Source of the DNA: Lactiplantibacillus fabifermentans DSM 21115
GTDB taxonomy: Bacteria; Bacillota; Bacilli; Lactobacillales; Lactobacillaceae
Reading direction: 5' to 3'
Length of the DNA: 44,934 nucleotides
Assembly (NCBI RefSeq): GCF_000498955.2
Contig: NZ_AYGX02000077.1
Coordinates: 1 to 44,934, forward strand
Shown here: positions 19,001 through 27,958 of the stretch, piece after piece
Layout of the letters: each line of letters begins with the position of its first letter
Numbering within the stretch: position 1 is the first letter of the stretch
Notes under the pieces: generated by a model
Databases searched by the model: none
What the model saw: the letters and a program-made list of their open reading frames with translations, nothing else
Told to the model about the DNA's origin: nothing
Program-made: the position numbers and the translations under genes

Positions 19001-19049
19001 GGAATTGTGAACTAAGTGTGTACCTTTCCCTAAGTTTCGTTGAATCGAG

Positions 19050-19078
19050 TTGTCAACACTCTCAGAGATTTGTATAAT
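19050..19078 (+). promoter_or_regulatory. tagO promoter
   Basis: TTGTCA (19050-19055), a 17-base spacer and a perfect TATAAT (19073-19078), 35 bases before the tagO start. This is one of the best sigma-A promoters in the window. Confidence 0.82.
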
Positions 19079-19112
19079 TATCAGTAATAAACGAGAGAGG
19101 GGTTACGCGCAA

Positions 19113-20210
19113 ATGATTAGATTTGAAATCTTAGTCTGCTTAGTGGCGACGATGATAATCTCCGCGATCTTAACGCCGTTTGTGCGAAAACTTGCGTTTA
19201 AAATTGGTGCGGTGGACAAACCAAATGTCCGGCGAGTAAATAAAGTACCAATGCCGACGATGGGTGGATTAGCAATCTTTATTGCTTATACCATTGGAAC
19301 GACAGTGCTGTACTTAATGCATCAGTTTCCAACCCGAATATTTTTCGCCTTACTGGGTGGTGAGCTAATTATTTTAGCAACCGGGATTATTGATGATATT
19401 TACGAGTTAAAACCGCGTCAGAAGATGTTAGGAATAACGTTAGCTGCTTTAGAGGTTTACTTTATCGGTGGCATTCGCATGACGACCTTCACATTTCCAT
19501 TTTTAGGTCTCGTGCATTTCCATTGGATGAGTTTACCAATTACGTTGCTATGGATTCTAGCGATTACGAATGCAATTAATTTGATTGATGGTTTAGATGG
19601 TCTGGCGACCGGAGTGTCAATTATTGCATTAAGTACCACTGGGATTATTGGGTTGTTTTTCTTAAATGCGAATACTTTCGTTTCACTATTAATTTTTACA
19701 TTAGTAGCGGCGATGCTGGGCTTTTTACCGTACAATTTCTTTCCGGCCCGCATTTATTTAGGCGATACGGGTTCCTTATTCATCGGTTTTATGACGGCAG
19801 TTTTCTCACTATTCGGCTTAAAAAACGTTACGTTGATTTCTGTCGGCATTCCAGTGATGATTTTAGGCGTACCGATTACCGATACAGTTTATGCGATGAT
19901 TCGCCGGATTTTAAATAAAAAACCAATTTCGCAAGCCGACAAACATCATTTGCATCATCGTTTGATGCAGCTCGGGTTAACGCACCGCCAAACGGTCATG
20001 GTCATTTATGGGATTGCCTTGATTTTCTCATTTATTTCCTTACTTTACCCAATTTCTTCATTGGGTGGGTCGATCTTATTAACGGTCGGACTGTTATTTG
20101 GTTTGGAGCTTTTCGTGGAAGCTATCGGGTTAGCTGGCGATAATCGTCAGCCACTGCTTGATTGGATTAAGCGCACGGTCGCGCGGTTTACTTCCAAGAG
20201 TAATCACTAA
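19113..20210 (+). CDS. tagO: Undecaprenyl-phosphate N-acetylglucosaminyl-1-phosphate transferase
   Basis: TagO starts wall teichoic acid (and other wall glycopolymer) synthesis by moving GlcNAc-1-phosphate onto undecaprenyl phosphate. This MraY/WecA-family membrane protein has the motifs VPMPTMGGLAI, GIIDDIYELKPRQK with the Asp pair, NAINLIDGLDGLATG, YLGDTGSLFIGF and HHLHHRLMQLG, the His-rich loop of the WecA/TagO branch. That loop separates it from MraY. About ten to eleven hydrophobic segments are seen. I chose the ATG at 19113, after AGAGGGG, giving 365 residues. The longer frame would begin upstream of the promoter's -10. Confidence 0.93.
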   Translation: MIRFEILVCLVATMIISAILTPFVRKLAFKIGAVDKPNVRRVNKVPMPTMGGLAIFIAYTIGTTVLYLMHQFPTRIFFALLGGELIILATGIIDDIYELKPRQKMLGITLAALEVYFIGGIRMTTFTFPFLGLVHFHWMSLPITLLWILAITNAINLIDGLDGLATGVSIIALSTTGIIGLFFLNANTFVSLLIFTLVAAMLGFLPYNFFPARIYLGDTGSLFIGFMTAVFSLFGLKNVTLISVGIPVMILGVPITDTVYAMIRRILNKKPISQADKHHLHHRLMQLGLTHRQTVMVIYGIALIFSFISLLYPISSLGGSILLTVGLLFGLELFVEAIGLAGDNRQPLLDWIKRTVARFTSKSNH

Positions 20211-20224
20211 TTGAATAAACTGTT

Positions 20225-20272
20225 ACAGGTCTGCTTATCAGCAATGATGGGCAGACCTGTTTATTTTTTTAG
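20225..20272 (+). terminator. Terminator after tagO
   Basis: ACAGGTCTGC (20225-20234) and GCAGACCTGT (20251-20260) form a perfect 10-bp stem followed by TTATTTTTTT. Confidence 0.92.
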
Positions 20273-20298
20273 TGGCTTTTATGTTAATTAAAGTTGCC

Positions 20299-20350
20299 TT
20301 TACGAAAACAATACAAGGGATTTACACAAACATCATTTTGAATTTACAAT
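20299..20350 (+). promoter_or_regulatory. PhoP-box array and promoter of pstS (first copy)
   Basis: TTTACG (20299), AATACA (20310) and TTTACA (20321) start exactly 11 bp apart. TACAAT (20345-20350) lies 18 bp after the third unit and fits a -10. The layout matches both phn promoters. The predicted transcript start near 20357 leaves a leader of about 160 bases before pstS. Confidence 0.78.
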
Positions 20351-20391
20351 CGGCCAGTAATATTAAGAATGTTCCAACGGCAGTCAATGCA

Positions 20392-20465
20392 TGGTCAGCC
20401 AAAAAGTGATCTTGCTCGCTCACGACATAGCACCGCCTACCCAGACTTGCTATTGTGGTTGACCA
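20392..20465 (+). ncRNA. Possible three-way-junction RNA in the pstS leader
   Basis: TGGTCAGCC (20392-20400) can pair with GGTTGACCA (20457-20465), with one G-U. Inside, GTGA/TCAC (20406-20409 with 20420-20423) and ATAGCA/TGCTAT (20427-20432 with 20448-20453) form two more hairpins. Nearby, TCAA and TTGA can extend the outer stem past an internal loop. The structure lies wholly between promoter and start codon. I recognise no known riboswitch. The short inner stem could arise by chance. Confidence 0.35.
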
Positions 20466-20515
20466 GTGTTGATTGTTCTAATTTTGATAGTAAATGGAGA
20501 AGGGGAGTTTCTATT

Positions 20516-21424
20516 ATGAAGAAAACAGTGACATTAGGGGCGCTGGCCGTTACAATGACCATTTTATTAGCTGGTTGTGGTAGTAGTTCAGCCACTAGTA
20601 CCAAGAATACTAGCAGCAGTAGTAGCAGTAATAGTTCCAAGACAACGAAGATTGTGGCCACCGGGTCAACCGCGTTACAACCATTAGTTGAACAAGCTGC
20701 TTCCGCTTTCCAAAACGATCACTCTAACGTTACCATTAACGTTCAAGGTGGGGGCTCAGGTGCTGGTTTAAGCCAAGTTGCCAAAGGCTCAGTCAATATC
20801 GGTAACTCTGATTTGTTTGCAGAAGAACAAAAAGGGTTAGACGCTAAAGGTTTAGTTGATCATAAAGTTGCGGTCGTTGGGATGACACCAGTAGTCAACA
20901 AAGACTCTGGGGTAACGAACGTGTCTAAAGAACAACTAGTTAAAATCTTCCAAGGCAAGATCACTAACTGGAAAGAAGTTGGCGGTAAGAGCGAAAAGAT
21001 TACCGTTATCAACCGTGCCCAAGGTAGTGGGACGCGGGCCACATTTGAAAAATGGGGCTTAGATAACGCGAAGGTCGCGACGAGCCAAGAACAAGATTCT
21101 AATGGGACGGTTGAAAAAATCGTTTCAACGACGCCTGGGGCGATTAGTTACTTAGCCTTCTCATACGTTAAGAATGATTTACAAGCCTTATCCATCGACA
21201 ATGTAAAACCAACTGAAGCGAACGTTGCGAATAACAAGTGGAAGATTTGGGCTTACGAACATATGTATACTAAGGGCCAACCAACTGGGGAATTGAAGAC
21301 TTTCTTGACGTACATGACGTCTAAAGGTGTTCAAGATGGCTTAGTTAAGAAGTTAGGGTACATCCCGTTAACTTCAATGAAGGTTGATCGTGGTCAATCT
21401 GGTAACATTACAACTTTAAAATAA
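20516..21424 (+). CDS. pstS: Phosphate-binding lipoprotein PstS, first copy
   Basis: This is the extracellular phosphate-binding protein of the Pst importer. The signal peptide ends in the lipobox LLAGC, followed by a Ser/Thr/Asn-rich linker. The binding fold shows VATGSTALQPLVEQAA, VQGGGSGAGLSQVAKGSVNIGNSD, INRAQGSGTRATFEKW and TPGAISYLAFSY, with the Ser/Gly-rich phosphate loops. It has 302 residues. I chose the ATG at 20516, with AAGGGGAG upstream. An open frame extends 49 codons further but carries no signal peptide-like start. The rest of the Pst system lies 12 kb away behind a second pstS, so this copy must share that permease. Confidence 0.95.
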   Translation: MKKTVTLGALAVTMTILLAGCGSSSATSTKNTSSSSSSNSSKTTKIVATGSTALQPLVEQAASAFQNDHSNVTINVQGGGSGAGLSQVAKGSVNIGNSDLFAEEQKGLDAKGLVDHKVAVVGMTPVVNKDSGVTNVSKEQLVKIFQGKITNWKEVGGKSEKITVINRAQGSGTRATFEKWGLDNAKVATSQEQDSNGTVEKIVSTTPGAISYLAFSYVKNDLQALSIDNVKPTEANVANNKWKIWAYEHMYTKGQPTGELKTFLTYMTSKGVQDGLVKKLGYIPLTSMKVDRGQSGNITTLK

Positions 21425-21436
21425 TTAAATGAATTC

Positions 21437-21477
21437 AAAAAAATCGCTTACCGATAACTCGGTAGGCGATTTTTTTA
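21437..21477. terminator. Bidirectional terminator between pstS and yvyE
   Basis: ATCGCTTACCGA (21443-21454) and TCGGTAGGCGAT (21459-21470) pair with one G-U around a TAAC loop. Seven A precede and seven T follow, so it works on both strands and overlaps the stop of the convergent gene. Confidence 0.93.
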
Positions 21478-22116
21478 ATTGGTACTAACTGGAACTTCGT
21501 TAAATTGTTCACCTAAATCAGCAAAGCTGACTTGGCCGTTCAACAAATTAGTGATAGCGGTTTGGGTTGCCGCTAATTCAGGCGTGTTGACCGCAATGGT
21601 TTGGGTCACGGCGACGCCATAATCAGTCGACAAGGTGACCAGTGATTGTTGGGCTAAAAAGTAATTGAGTGGGTCAACTTGCCGGTAATCAATCGTGACC
21701 GCTAATTTAGTTTGGCGAAGTCGTTGGACTTTGCCAACTTGTTGAATCGCACCAACCGGGGTACTATTGTACGCGCGAATTAACCCCCCAGCACCGAGCT
21801 TAATGCCACCGAAGTAGCGGGTGACGACGGCTAAAACATCATGGACCTCATTTAATTTCAGTGCTTCTAAGATCGGCACGCCGGCGGTTCCGGATGGTTC
21901 ACCATCGTCACTCATGCGTTGAATATGGTCGTCATCGCCAAGCAAGTAACCAAAGCAGTTATGGGTTGCTTTGTTGTGCGTGGCGCGAACGGTTGCTAAT
22001 TTGGCTTGGGCGTCAGCTTCATCAGTAATGCGATATAGGCTGGCAATAAAACGTGATTTTTTAATCGTCTGTTCAAAGACGGTATCGGCGGTAATCGTGT
22101 AATAAGGTTGTGACAA
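21475..22116 (-). CDS. YigZ/IMPACT family protein
   Basis: This 213-residue protein of the IMPACT family (B. subtilis YvyE, E. coli YigZ) shows IKKSRFIASLYRI, RATHNKATHNCFGYLL, SDDGEPSGTAGVPILEAL, VVTRYFGGIKLGAGGLIRAY and a C-terminal DUF1949-like domain. The family has a ribosomal protein S5 domain 2-like fold. A translation-related role is proposed but not settled. The start is TTG at 22116 behind AGGAGGT. It lies back to back with comFA, only 53 bases apart, an arrangement also seen in other Firmicutes. Confidence 0.93.
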   Translation of the reverse strand: MSQPYYTITADTVFEQTIKKSRFIASLYRITDEADAQAKLATVRATHNKATHNCFGYLLGDDDHIQRMSDDGEPSGTAGVPILEALKLNEVHDVLAVVTRYFGGIKLGAGGLIRAYNSTPVGAIQQVGKVQRLRQTKLAVTIDYRQVDPLNYFLAQQSLVTLSTDYGVAVTQTIAVNTPELAATQTAITNLLNGQVSFADLGEQFNEVPVSTN

Positions 22117-22169
22117 AAAAATAACCTCCTAGCTAAGTTACGTATTTATTAAGTAAAGGGGGGCGACAA

Positions 22170-23522
22170 ATGCAAGCAGAAGAATTATATGGTCGGCAAT
22201 TATGTTTAACGCCGGCAGAAGCTCGTGAAATGCCAGCCACGACAGTTAAGTTGCCTAGTATGCAAGTGACTAAGACACTGATTCAATGTTGTCGTTGTGG
22301 CAGTGACTTGAATCGACAATTGGCCCAACTACCGGCCGCCCAATTTTATTGTTATCAGTGTTTAACATTGGGACGTGTGAGTACCCTCACTTCACTTTAC
22401 CATATTCCGGAACCAAATAAATTCAAAGCTGATACAACTTTGACATGGACTGGTCAGCTTACAGCGGCGCAAGCAACTTGTGCCGCCGAACTACAACAAC
22501 ACTTTTCAAAACGTGAGCAGCATCTATTGTGGGCGGTGACGGGGGCTGGTAAAACTGAAATGTTATTTCCAGGAATTGCATGGGCCTTGGCACAAGGGTG
22601 GCGCGTCGCATTAGCGTCGCCAAGAGTCGATGTCTGTTTGGAATTATATCCGCGGCTGCAAGCAGCCTTTGCCCACTTACCCATTGCGCTGCTACACGGA
22701 CACAATCCCGCCCCTTATCAATATTGTCAATTGACCATTTGTACGACCCACCAACTATTACGGTTTCGAGCGGCGTTCGATGTTTTAATTATTGATGAAG
22801 TTGATGCGTTTCCCTTTGCAGCCAATCCCCGCTTAGCGTATGCTGTCAAACAAGCCCGCAAGCCGGAGAGCGCGTTGCTCTATTTAACGGCGACACCTAG
22901 TCAGGCGTTGTTAAAACAAGTGCGTCACCGGACGTTGAGTATTAGTTATTTACCGTTGCGATTTCACCAACACTTGTTACCGCCAATTCGGGTAAGTTTG
23001 CAGCCGCGTTGGTGGGCCCAGTTCCAGCAAGGTCATTTGCCGACTAAATTGCGGCGATGGTTGCAGCAATATGTAACGGTGCACCAACGCTTTTTGATTT
23101 TTGTACCGCGCATAACGCAGTTAGCCGTGGTGCAACAAGTCATTGCGACGGCTTTTCCCACTTTGAAAGGCTTAACGGTGCATGCTGCCGATGCCCAACG
23201 ATTAGAAAAAGTGCAAGCGATGCGGACTCAGCAAGTCCAATATTTAGTCACAACGACGATTTTGGAACGGGGGGTGACCTTTCCAGGGATTGATGTCATT
23301 GTGCTGGGGGCTGATGATGCGGTCTTTTCCACGGCGGCTTTAGTACAGATTGCTGGTCGCGCCGGACGCAGTGCCCAGCGACCGACGGGATTAGTTCGCA
23401 TGGTCGTTAGCCACTATACGCGGCCATTAAAAGCCGCCCAGCGGCAGATTAAGCAAGTTAACCGAAAGGGGCGGCGCTTACGTGCAAAAATGTCTACTTT
23501 GTCAGCAACCACTGAGGTTTAA
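22170..23522 (+). CDS. comFA: Competence helicase ComFA
   Basis: ComFA is a DEAD-box-type ATPase that helps bring single-stranded DNA into the cell during natural transformation. A four-Cys zinc site near the N-terminus (CCRCGSD and FYCYQC) precedes helicase motif I WAVTGAGKTEM, motif II IIDEVDAFP, motif III YLTATPS, a C-terminal helicase domain with TTTILERGVTFP, and motif VI QIAGRAGRS. It has 450 residues, normal for the family. The ATG follows AAAGGGGGG. The gene is intact and coupled to comFC. The promoter must lie in the 53-base gap or inside yvyE. Confidence 0.94.
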   Translation: MQAEELYGRQLCLTPAEAREMPATTVKLPSMQVTKTLIQCCRCGSDLNRQLAQLPAAQFYCYQCLTLGRVSTLTSLYHIPEPNKFKADTTLTWTGQLTAAQATCAAELQQHFSKREQHLLWAVTGAGKTEMLFPGIAWALAQGWRVALASPRVDVCLELYPRLQAAFAHLPIALLHGHNPAPYQYCQLTICTTHQLLRFRAAFDVLIIDEVDAFPFAANPRLAYAVKQARKPESALLYLTATPSQALLKQVRHRTLSISYLPLRFHQHLLPPIRVSLQPRWWAQFQQGHLPTKLRRWLQQYVTVHQRFLIFVPRITQLAVVQQVIATAFPTLKGLTVHAADAQRLEKVQAMRTQQVQYLVTTTILERGVTFPGIDVIVLGADDAVFSTAALVQIAGRAGRSAQRPTGLVRMVVSHYTRPLKAAQRQIKQVNRKGRRLRAKMSTLSATTEV

Positions 23523-24162
23523 GTTGACCCTACCATGGCTCTTAAGCTGGCAAACGTGGCCGCATCCCGTCGTTTGTCCAACTTGTTGGCAGACTTTTGA
23601 GCGGATTACTCCTGCAACGGCTTGTATCAGTTGTGGCCGCCAACTTACCCGGCGACAAATGTGTTCCGATTGTCAACGGTGGCCGTCGCAGCCGCGCTTT
23701 TATAATCAAGCGCTGTTTTGTTACAATGCCGCCATGCATGACTATTTTCAACGGTACAAATTTCAAGGTGATTATCGCTTACGGGCCGTTTTTGCTGCGG
23801 CCATGCAACAGCGGTTAGCAACTTTAGCGGCCGACTGTGTCGTGGCGATTCCGGTGACCCCAGCAACGATGCAGTACCGCGGATTTAACCAAGTGACGGG
23901 GTGGCTCGGCACCGGTCTCAATGATCCGGTGGGACTGCAAACCATCGCGCAAACTAAGGCGCGGCCCCAGTCCCAAAAGACGCGAGCTGAACGGTTAACG
24001 ACAAGCCAACCTTTTAGCTTATCGTCAACATTTACCGTTACTAATCAACGGGTCGTGATTGTTGATGACATTTATACGACTGGGCGAACGATTCGCCATG
24101 CGGCCGACTTGCTACTGGAAAGCGGTGCCAAGTCAGTGATTGGGCTAACCTTGGCACGATAA
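23482..24162 (+). CDS. comFC: Competence protein ComFC (phosphoribosyltransferase family)
   Basis: ComFC is needed for DNA uptake together with ComFA. The N-terminal part has paired Cys motifs (CLLC, CPTC, CISC, CSDC) for zinc binding. The C-terminal part is a PRTase-type domain with VAIPVTPATMQYRGFNQ and the PRPP motif VVIVDDIYTTGRTI. It has 226 residues. The start is GTG at 23482, overlapping comFA by 41 bases, with AAAGGGG upstream. Both genes being intact is consistent with retained competence, as far as this operon shows. Confidence 0.94.
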   Translation: MQKCLLCQQPLRFKLTLPWLLSWQTWPHPVVCPTCWQTFERITPATACISCGRQLTRRQMCSDCQRWPSQPRFYNQALFCYNAAMHDYFQRYKFQGDYRLRAVFAAAMQQRLATLAADCVVAIPVTPATMQYRGFNQVTGWLGTGLNDPVGLQTIAQTKARPQSQKTRAERLTTSQPFSLSSTFTVTNQRVVIVDDIYTTGRTIRHAADLLLESGAKSVIGLTLAR

Positions 24163-24187
24163 ATAAAGCAATAAAGTGCCATATGGA

Positions 24188-24216
24188 TTGTTAATTATAG
24201 CGCTTTCTATTATAAT
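24188..24216 (+). promoter_or_regulatory. hpf promoter with embedded cre-like site
   Basis: TTGTTA (24188-24193), a 17-base spacer and TATAAT (24211-24216). Within the spacer, 24195-24208 matches 12 of 14 positions of the catabolite-responsive element TGAAAGCGCTTTCA. CcpA bound there would block RNA polymerase. The promoter is well supported; the operator is a pattern match only. Confidence 0.7.
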
Positions 24217-24226
24217 GAATTTAAGC

Positions 24227-24259
24227 AAAGTAATTAGAGAGTGGTCCTTTAATTACTTT
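24227..24259 (+). other. Perfect inverted repeat in hpf leader
   Basis: AAAGTAATTA (24227-24236) and TAATTACTTT (24250-24259) form a perfect 10-bp stem with a 13-base loop. It lies about ten bases after the -10, at or just after the expected transcript start, so the mRNA would begin with a hairpin. It has no T run, so it is not a terminator. A 5'-end stability element or a repressor site is possible. Confidence 0.5.
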
Positions 24260-24296
24260 GGGTACACAGTAATGTGTGTGAAGGGAGAGAAGATCT

Positions 24297-24863
24297 ATGC
24301 TTAATTTTAATATTCGCGGTGAAAATATCGAAGTGACCCAAGCTATTCGTGACTACGTTCAAAAACGGGTGGGTAAATTACAAAAATTCTTTGACGAAAA
24401 CGTTGATTCAACGGCCCACGTCAACTTGAAGATTCACCCAGACAAGACGGCTAAAGTCGAAGTAACGATTCCACTTCCCTATTTAGTTCTCCGGGCAGAA
24501 GAAACTTCTCCTGATATGTATGCGAGCGTTGATTTGGTAACCGACAAACTCGAACGCCAAATCCGTAAGTATAAGACCAAAGTTAACCGCAAATCCCGTG
24601 AAAAGGGTTATAAGTCGATTGACTTTGCAGCAACCGATGAAACAGTTGCCGCTGCTGATAACGATCAGGACGATAAGTTAGATGTTGTTCGTACAAAGCG
24701 TGTTAGTTTGAAACCAATGGATAATGAAGAAGCCATCCTGCAAATGGATATGCTTGGCCATGATTTCTTTATCTACGAGGATGCAGAAACGGACGCCATC
24801 AATATCGTTTATCGGCGTAACGATGGTCGCTATGGTTTGATTGAAACTGGCGACAATCAATAA
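24297..24863 (+). CDS. hpf: Long-form ribosome hibernation promoting factor
   Basis: The long form of HPF pairs 70S ribosomes into inactive 100S dimers in stationary phase. The N-terminal domain (residues 1-100) starts MLNFNIRGENIEVTQAI and includes KIHPDKTAKVEVTI. A flexible acidic linker follows. The C-terminal dimerization domain (about 130-185) includes LKPMDNEEAILQMDMLGHDF and IVYRRNDGRYGLI. It has 188 residues. The ATG follows GAAGGGAGAG. It has its own strong promoter and a terminator. Confidence 0.96.
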   Translation: MLNFNIRGENIEVTQAIRDYVQKRVGKLQKFFDENVDSTAHVNLKIHPDKTAKVEVTIPLPYLVLRAEETSPDMYASVDLVTDKLERQIRKYKTKVNRKSREKGYKSIDFAATDETVAAADNDQDDKLDVVRTKRVSLKPMDNEEAILQMDMLGHDFFIYEDAETDAINIVYRRNDGRYGLIETGDNQ

Positions 24864-24880
24864 TATCAACGAGTAATCTA

Positions 24881-24916
24881 AGAACTGGCTAATTTTAGCC
24901 AGTTCTTTTCTTTTTT
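24881..24916 (+). terminator. Terminator after hpf
   Basis: AGAACTGGCT (24881-24890) and AGCCAGTTCT (24897-24906) form a perfect 10-bp stem with a T-rich tail. Confidence 0.93.
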
Positions 24917-25470
24917 ATAGCAGTTGATGATTGCCGCTGCCAGCTTGATTTTTGAATAATAATGGCGTCAGGCTTATCCAGTTTTGTGGTTGGAACCAGT
25001 CATGTTGGCGGTTATTTTTGTTCGGCATTGTGAAATGCGATTAACTCACTCTAATAATAACTAATTTCGAGAAAACGTCTTCAAAAATGTCGGTGCTGTA
25101 AGCCTGGCAACTGCCATTGCGGCCGACTCACAGCTGAATGGATTTTGCCATGCGAAAATGTGGCGCCGTTTCGAGGTCTCCGTCAAAATAGTGATTAATT
25201 GGTTGTATCAGGGACACTGGTTGTAAAACGTTTTTTCATACGGTGGTGCTCTTTGTACTATCCCGTAATCTAAAGCACGCCGTCAATAGCAACAAATGTC
25301 GACGGTTACCAAATACAGTTGTGAATGCTAGTCGGCGTTCACAATGTTTTGTTTGTGTAAATATCGCCACGGTATCGGTTTCATGAAGGTTGCGTTATTC
25401 CCATTCCGCTGAAATAATGTTAAAATGACAAATGGTACTTTATTTTGAGATTAGACTAACTAAAAATAAT
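24917..25470 (+). other. Long noncoding region upstream of secA
   Basis: About 550 bases hold no convincing gene. What can be seen is a set of dyads: GCATT-gtga-AATGC (25025-25038); a GTCGG/CCGAC pair around an inner GGCA-GCC hairpin (25089-25127); a bulged GTGCT/AGCAC stem (25246-25278); and a near-perfect 10-bp stem TTGTGAATGC/GCGTTCACAA (25319-25344). TGGTTGTA occurs twice, 18 bp apart, at 25200 and 25218. A possible secA promoter is TTGCGT (25390-25395), 17 bases, AATAAT (25413-25418). The rest may hold a small RNA, a long leader or gene remnants. I cannot decide between these. Confidence 0.4.
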
Positions 25471-25502
25471 AACGATAATGATTTTTTGGAGAGGATACGT
25501 AA

Positions 25503-27866
25503 ATGGCCAACATTTTAAAACGCTGGGTAGAAAGCGACAAGCGGATTATTCGGCGTCTCGACAAGACTGCTAATAAGGTTGAAGCTTATGCTGACGAATA
25601 CGCCAAATTAAGCGATGCTGACTTACAAGCAAAAACGCCGGAATTCCGGGAACGATATAAAGAAGGCGAGTCGTTAGACGACTTATTGCCAGAAGCATTT
25701 GCCGTGGCACGTGAAGGTGCCAAACGGGTGCTTGGTTTATACCCGTTCCACGTCCAAATTTTAGGTGGGATCGTCTTACATCAAGGTGATATCGCTGAAA
25801 TGAAGACTGGTGAAGGGAAAACTTTGACGGCCACGATGCCGGTTTACTTGAATGCCATTTCGGGTAAAGGGGTCCATGTCGTTACGGTTAACGAATACTT
25901 ATCAGCGCGTGATGCGACTGAAATGGGTGAATTATATAATTGGTTAGGGATGAGTGTCGGGATTAACGGCGCTGAAAAATCTCCCGAAGAAAAACGGGCG
26001 GCTTATAATTCAGATATTACTTATTCAACCAATGGTGAAATTGGGTTCGACTATTTGCGTGATAACATGGTCGTTTACAAAGAAGATATGGTGCAACGCC
26101 CATTGAACTTTGCGATTATTGATGAAGTTGACTCGATTTTAATCGATGAAGCGCGGACGCCGTTAATTATTTCTGGGCAATCCGAAGGGACTTCCGGGAT
26201 GTACAAACGGGCGGACCGCTTCGCTAAGACGTTGACTAAAGATACTGATTACAAAGTTGATTTGGAATCTAAGACGGTCGCCTTACTGGATGACGGGATT
26301 CGTAAAGCTGAAAAATACTTTGGCTTGGAAAACCTGTATGACACCGACAATACTGCTTTAAACCATTACTTGGATGAAGCTTTGCGGGCCAACTACATCA
26401 TGTTGAAGGATAAAGATTACGTGATTTCTGATGGTCAAGCGATGATCGTTGATTCCTTTACTGGTCGGATCATGGAAGGCCGGCGCTTTTCAGATGGGTT
26501 GCATCAAGCCATCGAAGCTAAGGAACATGTTGAAATCCAAGAAGAAACTAAGACCATGGCCAATATCACTTACCAAAACTTATTCCGGATGTATAAGAAG
26601 TTATCTGGGATGACTGGGACGGCCAAGACGGAACAAGAAGAATTCCGTGAAATTTACAACATGGAAGTTATCACGGTACCAACCAACCGGCCAATGATTC
26701 GTGATGACCGTTCTGATTTGCTTTATCCAACGTTGCGCAGTAAGTTCAACGCCGTGGTTAAAGAAATTCAAGAATTACATGAAAAGGGCCAACCAATGTT
26801 AATTGGGACCGTGGCCGTTGAAACGTCCGAATACTTGTCACAACGGTTAGACGAAGTCGGGATTCCGCACGTGGTCTTGAATGCCAAGAATCATGCGAAG
26901 GAAGCTGATATCGTTGCGAACGCTGGTCAACGTGGGGCCGTAACGATTGCGACCAACATGGCCGGTCGTGGGACTGATATTAAATTGGGACCGGGTGTCA
27001 AAGAAGCGGGTGGCTTAGCCGTTATTGGGACCGAACGTCATGAATCACGACGGATCGATAACCAGTTACGTGGCCGGGCCGGCCGTCAAGGTGACCCTGG
27101 TATGTCACAATTCTACTTATCTTTGGAAGATGACTTGATGTTACGTTTCGGTTCGGAACGGATTAAGAACTTCTTGCAACGAATGAATGTGGAAGATGAC
27201 GATGCCGTTATCCAATCACGGATGATTACCCGCCAAGTTGAATCCGCTCAAAAACGGGTTGAAGGTAACAACTACGATTCTCGTAAGAACGTCTTGCAAT
27301 ATGATGACGTGATGCGGGCTCAACGGGAAGTTATTTATGGCGAACGGCAACAAGTGATTGAAGAAGAAAAATCATTGAAGCCAGTTATTTTACCGATGAT
27401 TAAGCGGACCGTTGAACGCACGGTGCAATTGCATACGCAAGGTGATAAGAAGTCTTGGGATTTAGCCGCGATTGTCGACTTTGCCCAAGCAGCAATGGTT
27501 AAGGAAGATTCAATCAGCGAAGCGGACTTAAAAGATATGTCCCAAGCAGATATTGAAAAAGACTTAATGGATCGCGTTGAAAAGATTTACGCCGACAAAG
27601 CTAAACAACTTTATGATGAAGGCCAAATGTTGGAATTCGAAAAAGTCGTTATTTTGCGCGTGGTCGATTCACATTGGACGGATCACATTGACGCGATGGA
27701 TCAATTACGTCAATCCATCGGGTTACGTGGTTATGGTCAGTTGAACCCATTAGTTGAATACCAACGTGATGGTTACCGGATGTTTGAAGAAATGGTTGCC
27801 GATATCGATTACGATACGACCCGGCTCTTCATGAAGTCCGAAATTCGTCAAAATATCCAACGTTAA
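25503..27866 (+). CDS. secA: Preprotein translocase ATPase SecA
   Basis: SecA drives secreted proteins through the SecYEG channel. It has motif [15 protein letters not shown]-type motif [23 protein letters not shown] (seen as [14 protein letters not shown]), [25 protein letters not shown] and [10 protein letters not shown], then the helical wing and scaffold domains with [13 protein letters not shown]. It has 787 residues and ends in [10 protein letters not shown]. It lacks the Cys-rich zinc-binding tail that many SecA proteins use to contact SecB, which fits a Gram-positive without SecB. The ATG follows GGAGAGG. Confidence 0.97.
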   Translation: MANILKRWVESDKRIIRRLDKTANKVEAYADEYAKLSDADLQAKTPEFRERYKEGESLDDLLPEAFAVAREGAKRVLGLYPFHVQILGGIVLHQGDIAEMKTGEGKTLTATMPVYLNAISGKGVHVVTVNEYLSARDATEMGELYNWLGMSVGINGAEKSPEEKRAAYNSDITYSTNGEIGFDYLRDNMVVYKEDMVQRPLNFAIIDEVDSILIDEARTPLIISGQSEGTSGMYKRADRFAKTLTKDTDYKVDLESKTVALLDDGIRKAEKYFGLENLYDTDNTALNHYLDEALRANYIMLKDKDYVISDGQAMIVDSFTGRIMEGRRFSDGLHQAIEAKEHVEIQEETKTMANITYQNLFRMYKKLSGMTGTAKTEQEEFREIYNMEVITVPTNRPMIRDDRSDLLYPTLRSKFNAVVKEIQELHEKGQPMLIGTVAVETSEYLSQRLDEVGIPHVVLNAKNHAKEADIVANAGQRGAVTIATNMAGRGTDIKLGPGVKEAGGLAVIGTERHESRRIDNQLRGRAGRQGDPGMSQFYLSLEDDLMLRFGSERIKNFLQRMNVEDDDAVIQSRMITRQVESAQKRVEGNNYDSRKNVLQYDDVMRAQREVIYGERQQVIEEEKSLKPVILPMIKRTVERTVQLHTQGDKKSWDLAAIVDFAQAAMVKEDSISEADLKDMSQADIEKDLMDRVEKIYADKAKQLYDEGQMLEFEKVVILRVVDSHWTDHIDAMDQLRQSIGLRGYGQLNPLVEYQRDGYRMFEEMVADIDYDTTRLFMKSEIRQNIQR

Positions 27867-27885
27867 TTGAACAAATTACTTTATG

Positions 27886-27926
27886 AAAACGTAGTTGGGT
27901 AAAAGTTACCTGACTGCGTTTTTTAT
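27886..27926 (+). terminator. Hairpin terminator between secA and prfB
   Basis: A stem with small mismatches pairs about 27886-27902 with 27906-27923 (AAAACGTAGT with ACTGCGTTTT and GGTAA with TTACC), followed by T. It may only partly separate secA from prfB. Confidence 0.7.
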
Positions 27927-27958
27927 CAAACTAAAATAAGTTGAAAGTAGGGGTCTTT

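Noticed and set aside
20369-20515. N-terminal extension of pstS1 by 49 codons
   Set aside because: The extended start is not preceded by a ribosome binding site, while the ATG at 20516 has one and begins a normal lipoprotein signal peptide.
22117-22169. ComX/SigH-type box (TACGTATT) before comFA
   Set aside because: It differs from the streptococcal TACGAATA box at more than one position, and the 53-base gap is too short to judge.
25319-25344. Rex operator in TTGTGAATGC-N6-GCGTTCACAA
   Set aside because: The half-sites TTGTGAA and TTCACAA are 12 bases apart, too wide for the usual 18-bp Rex operator. It is better described as a hairpin.
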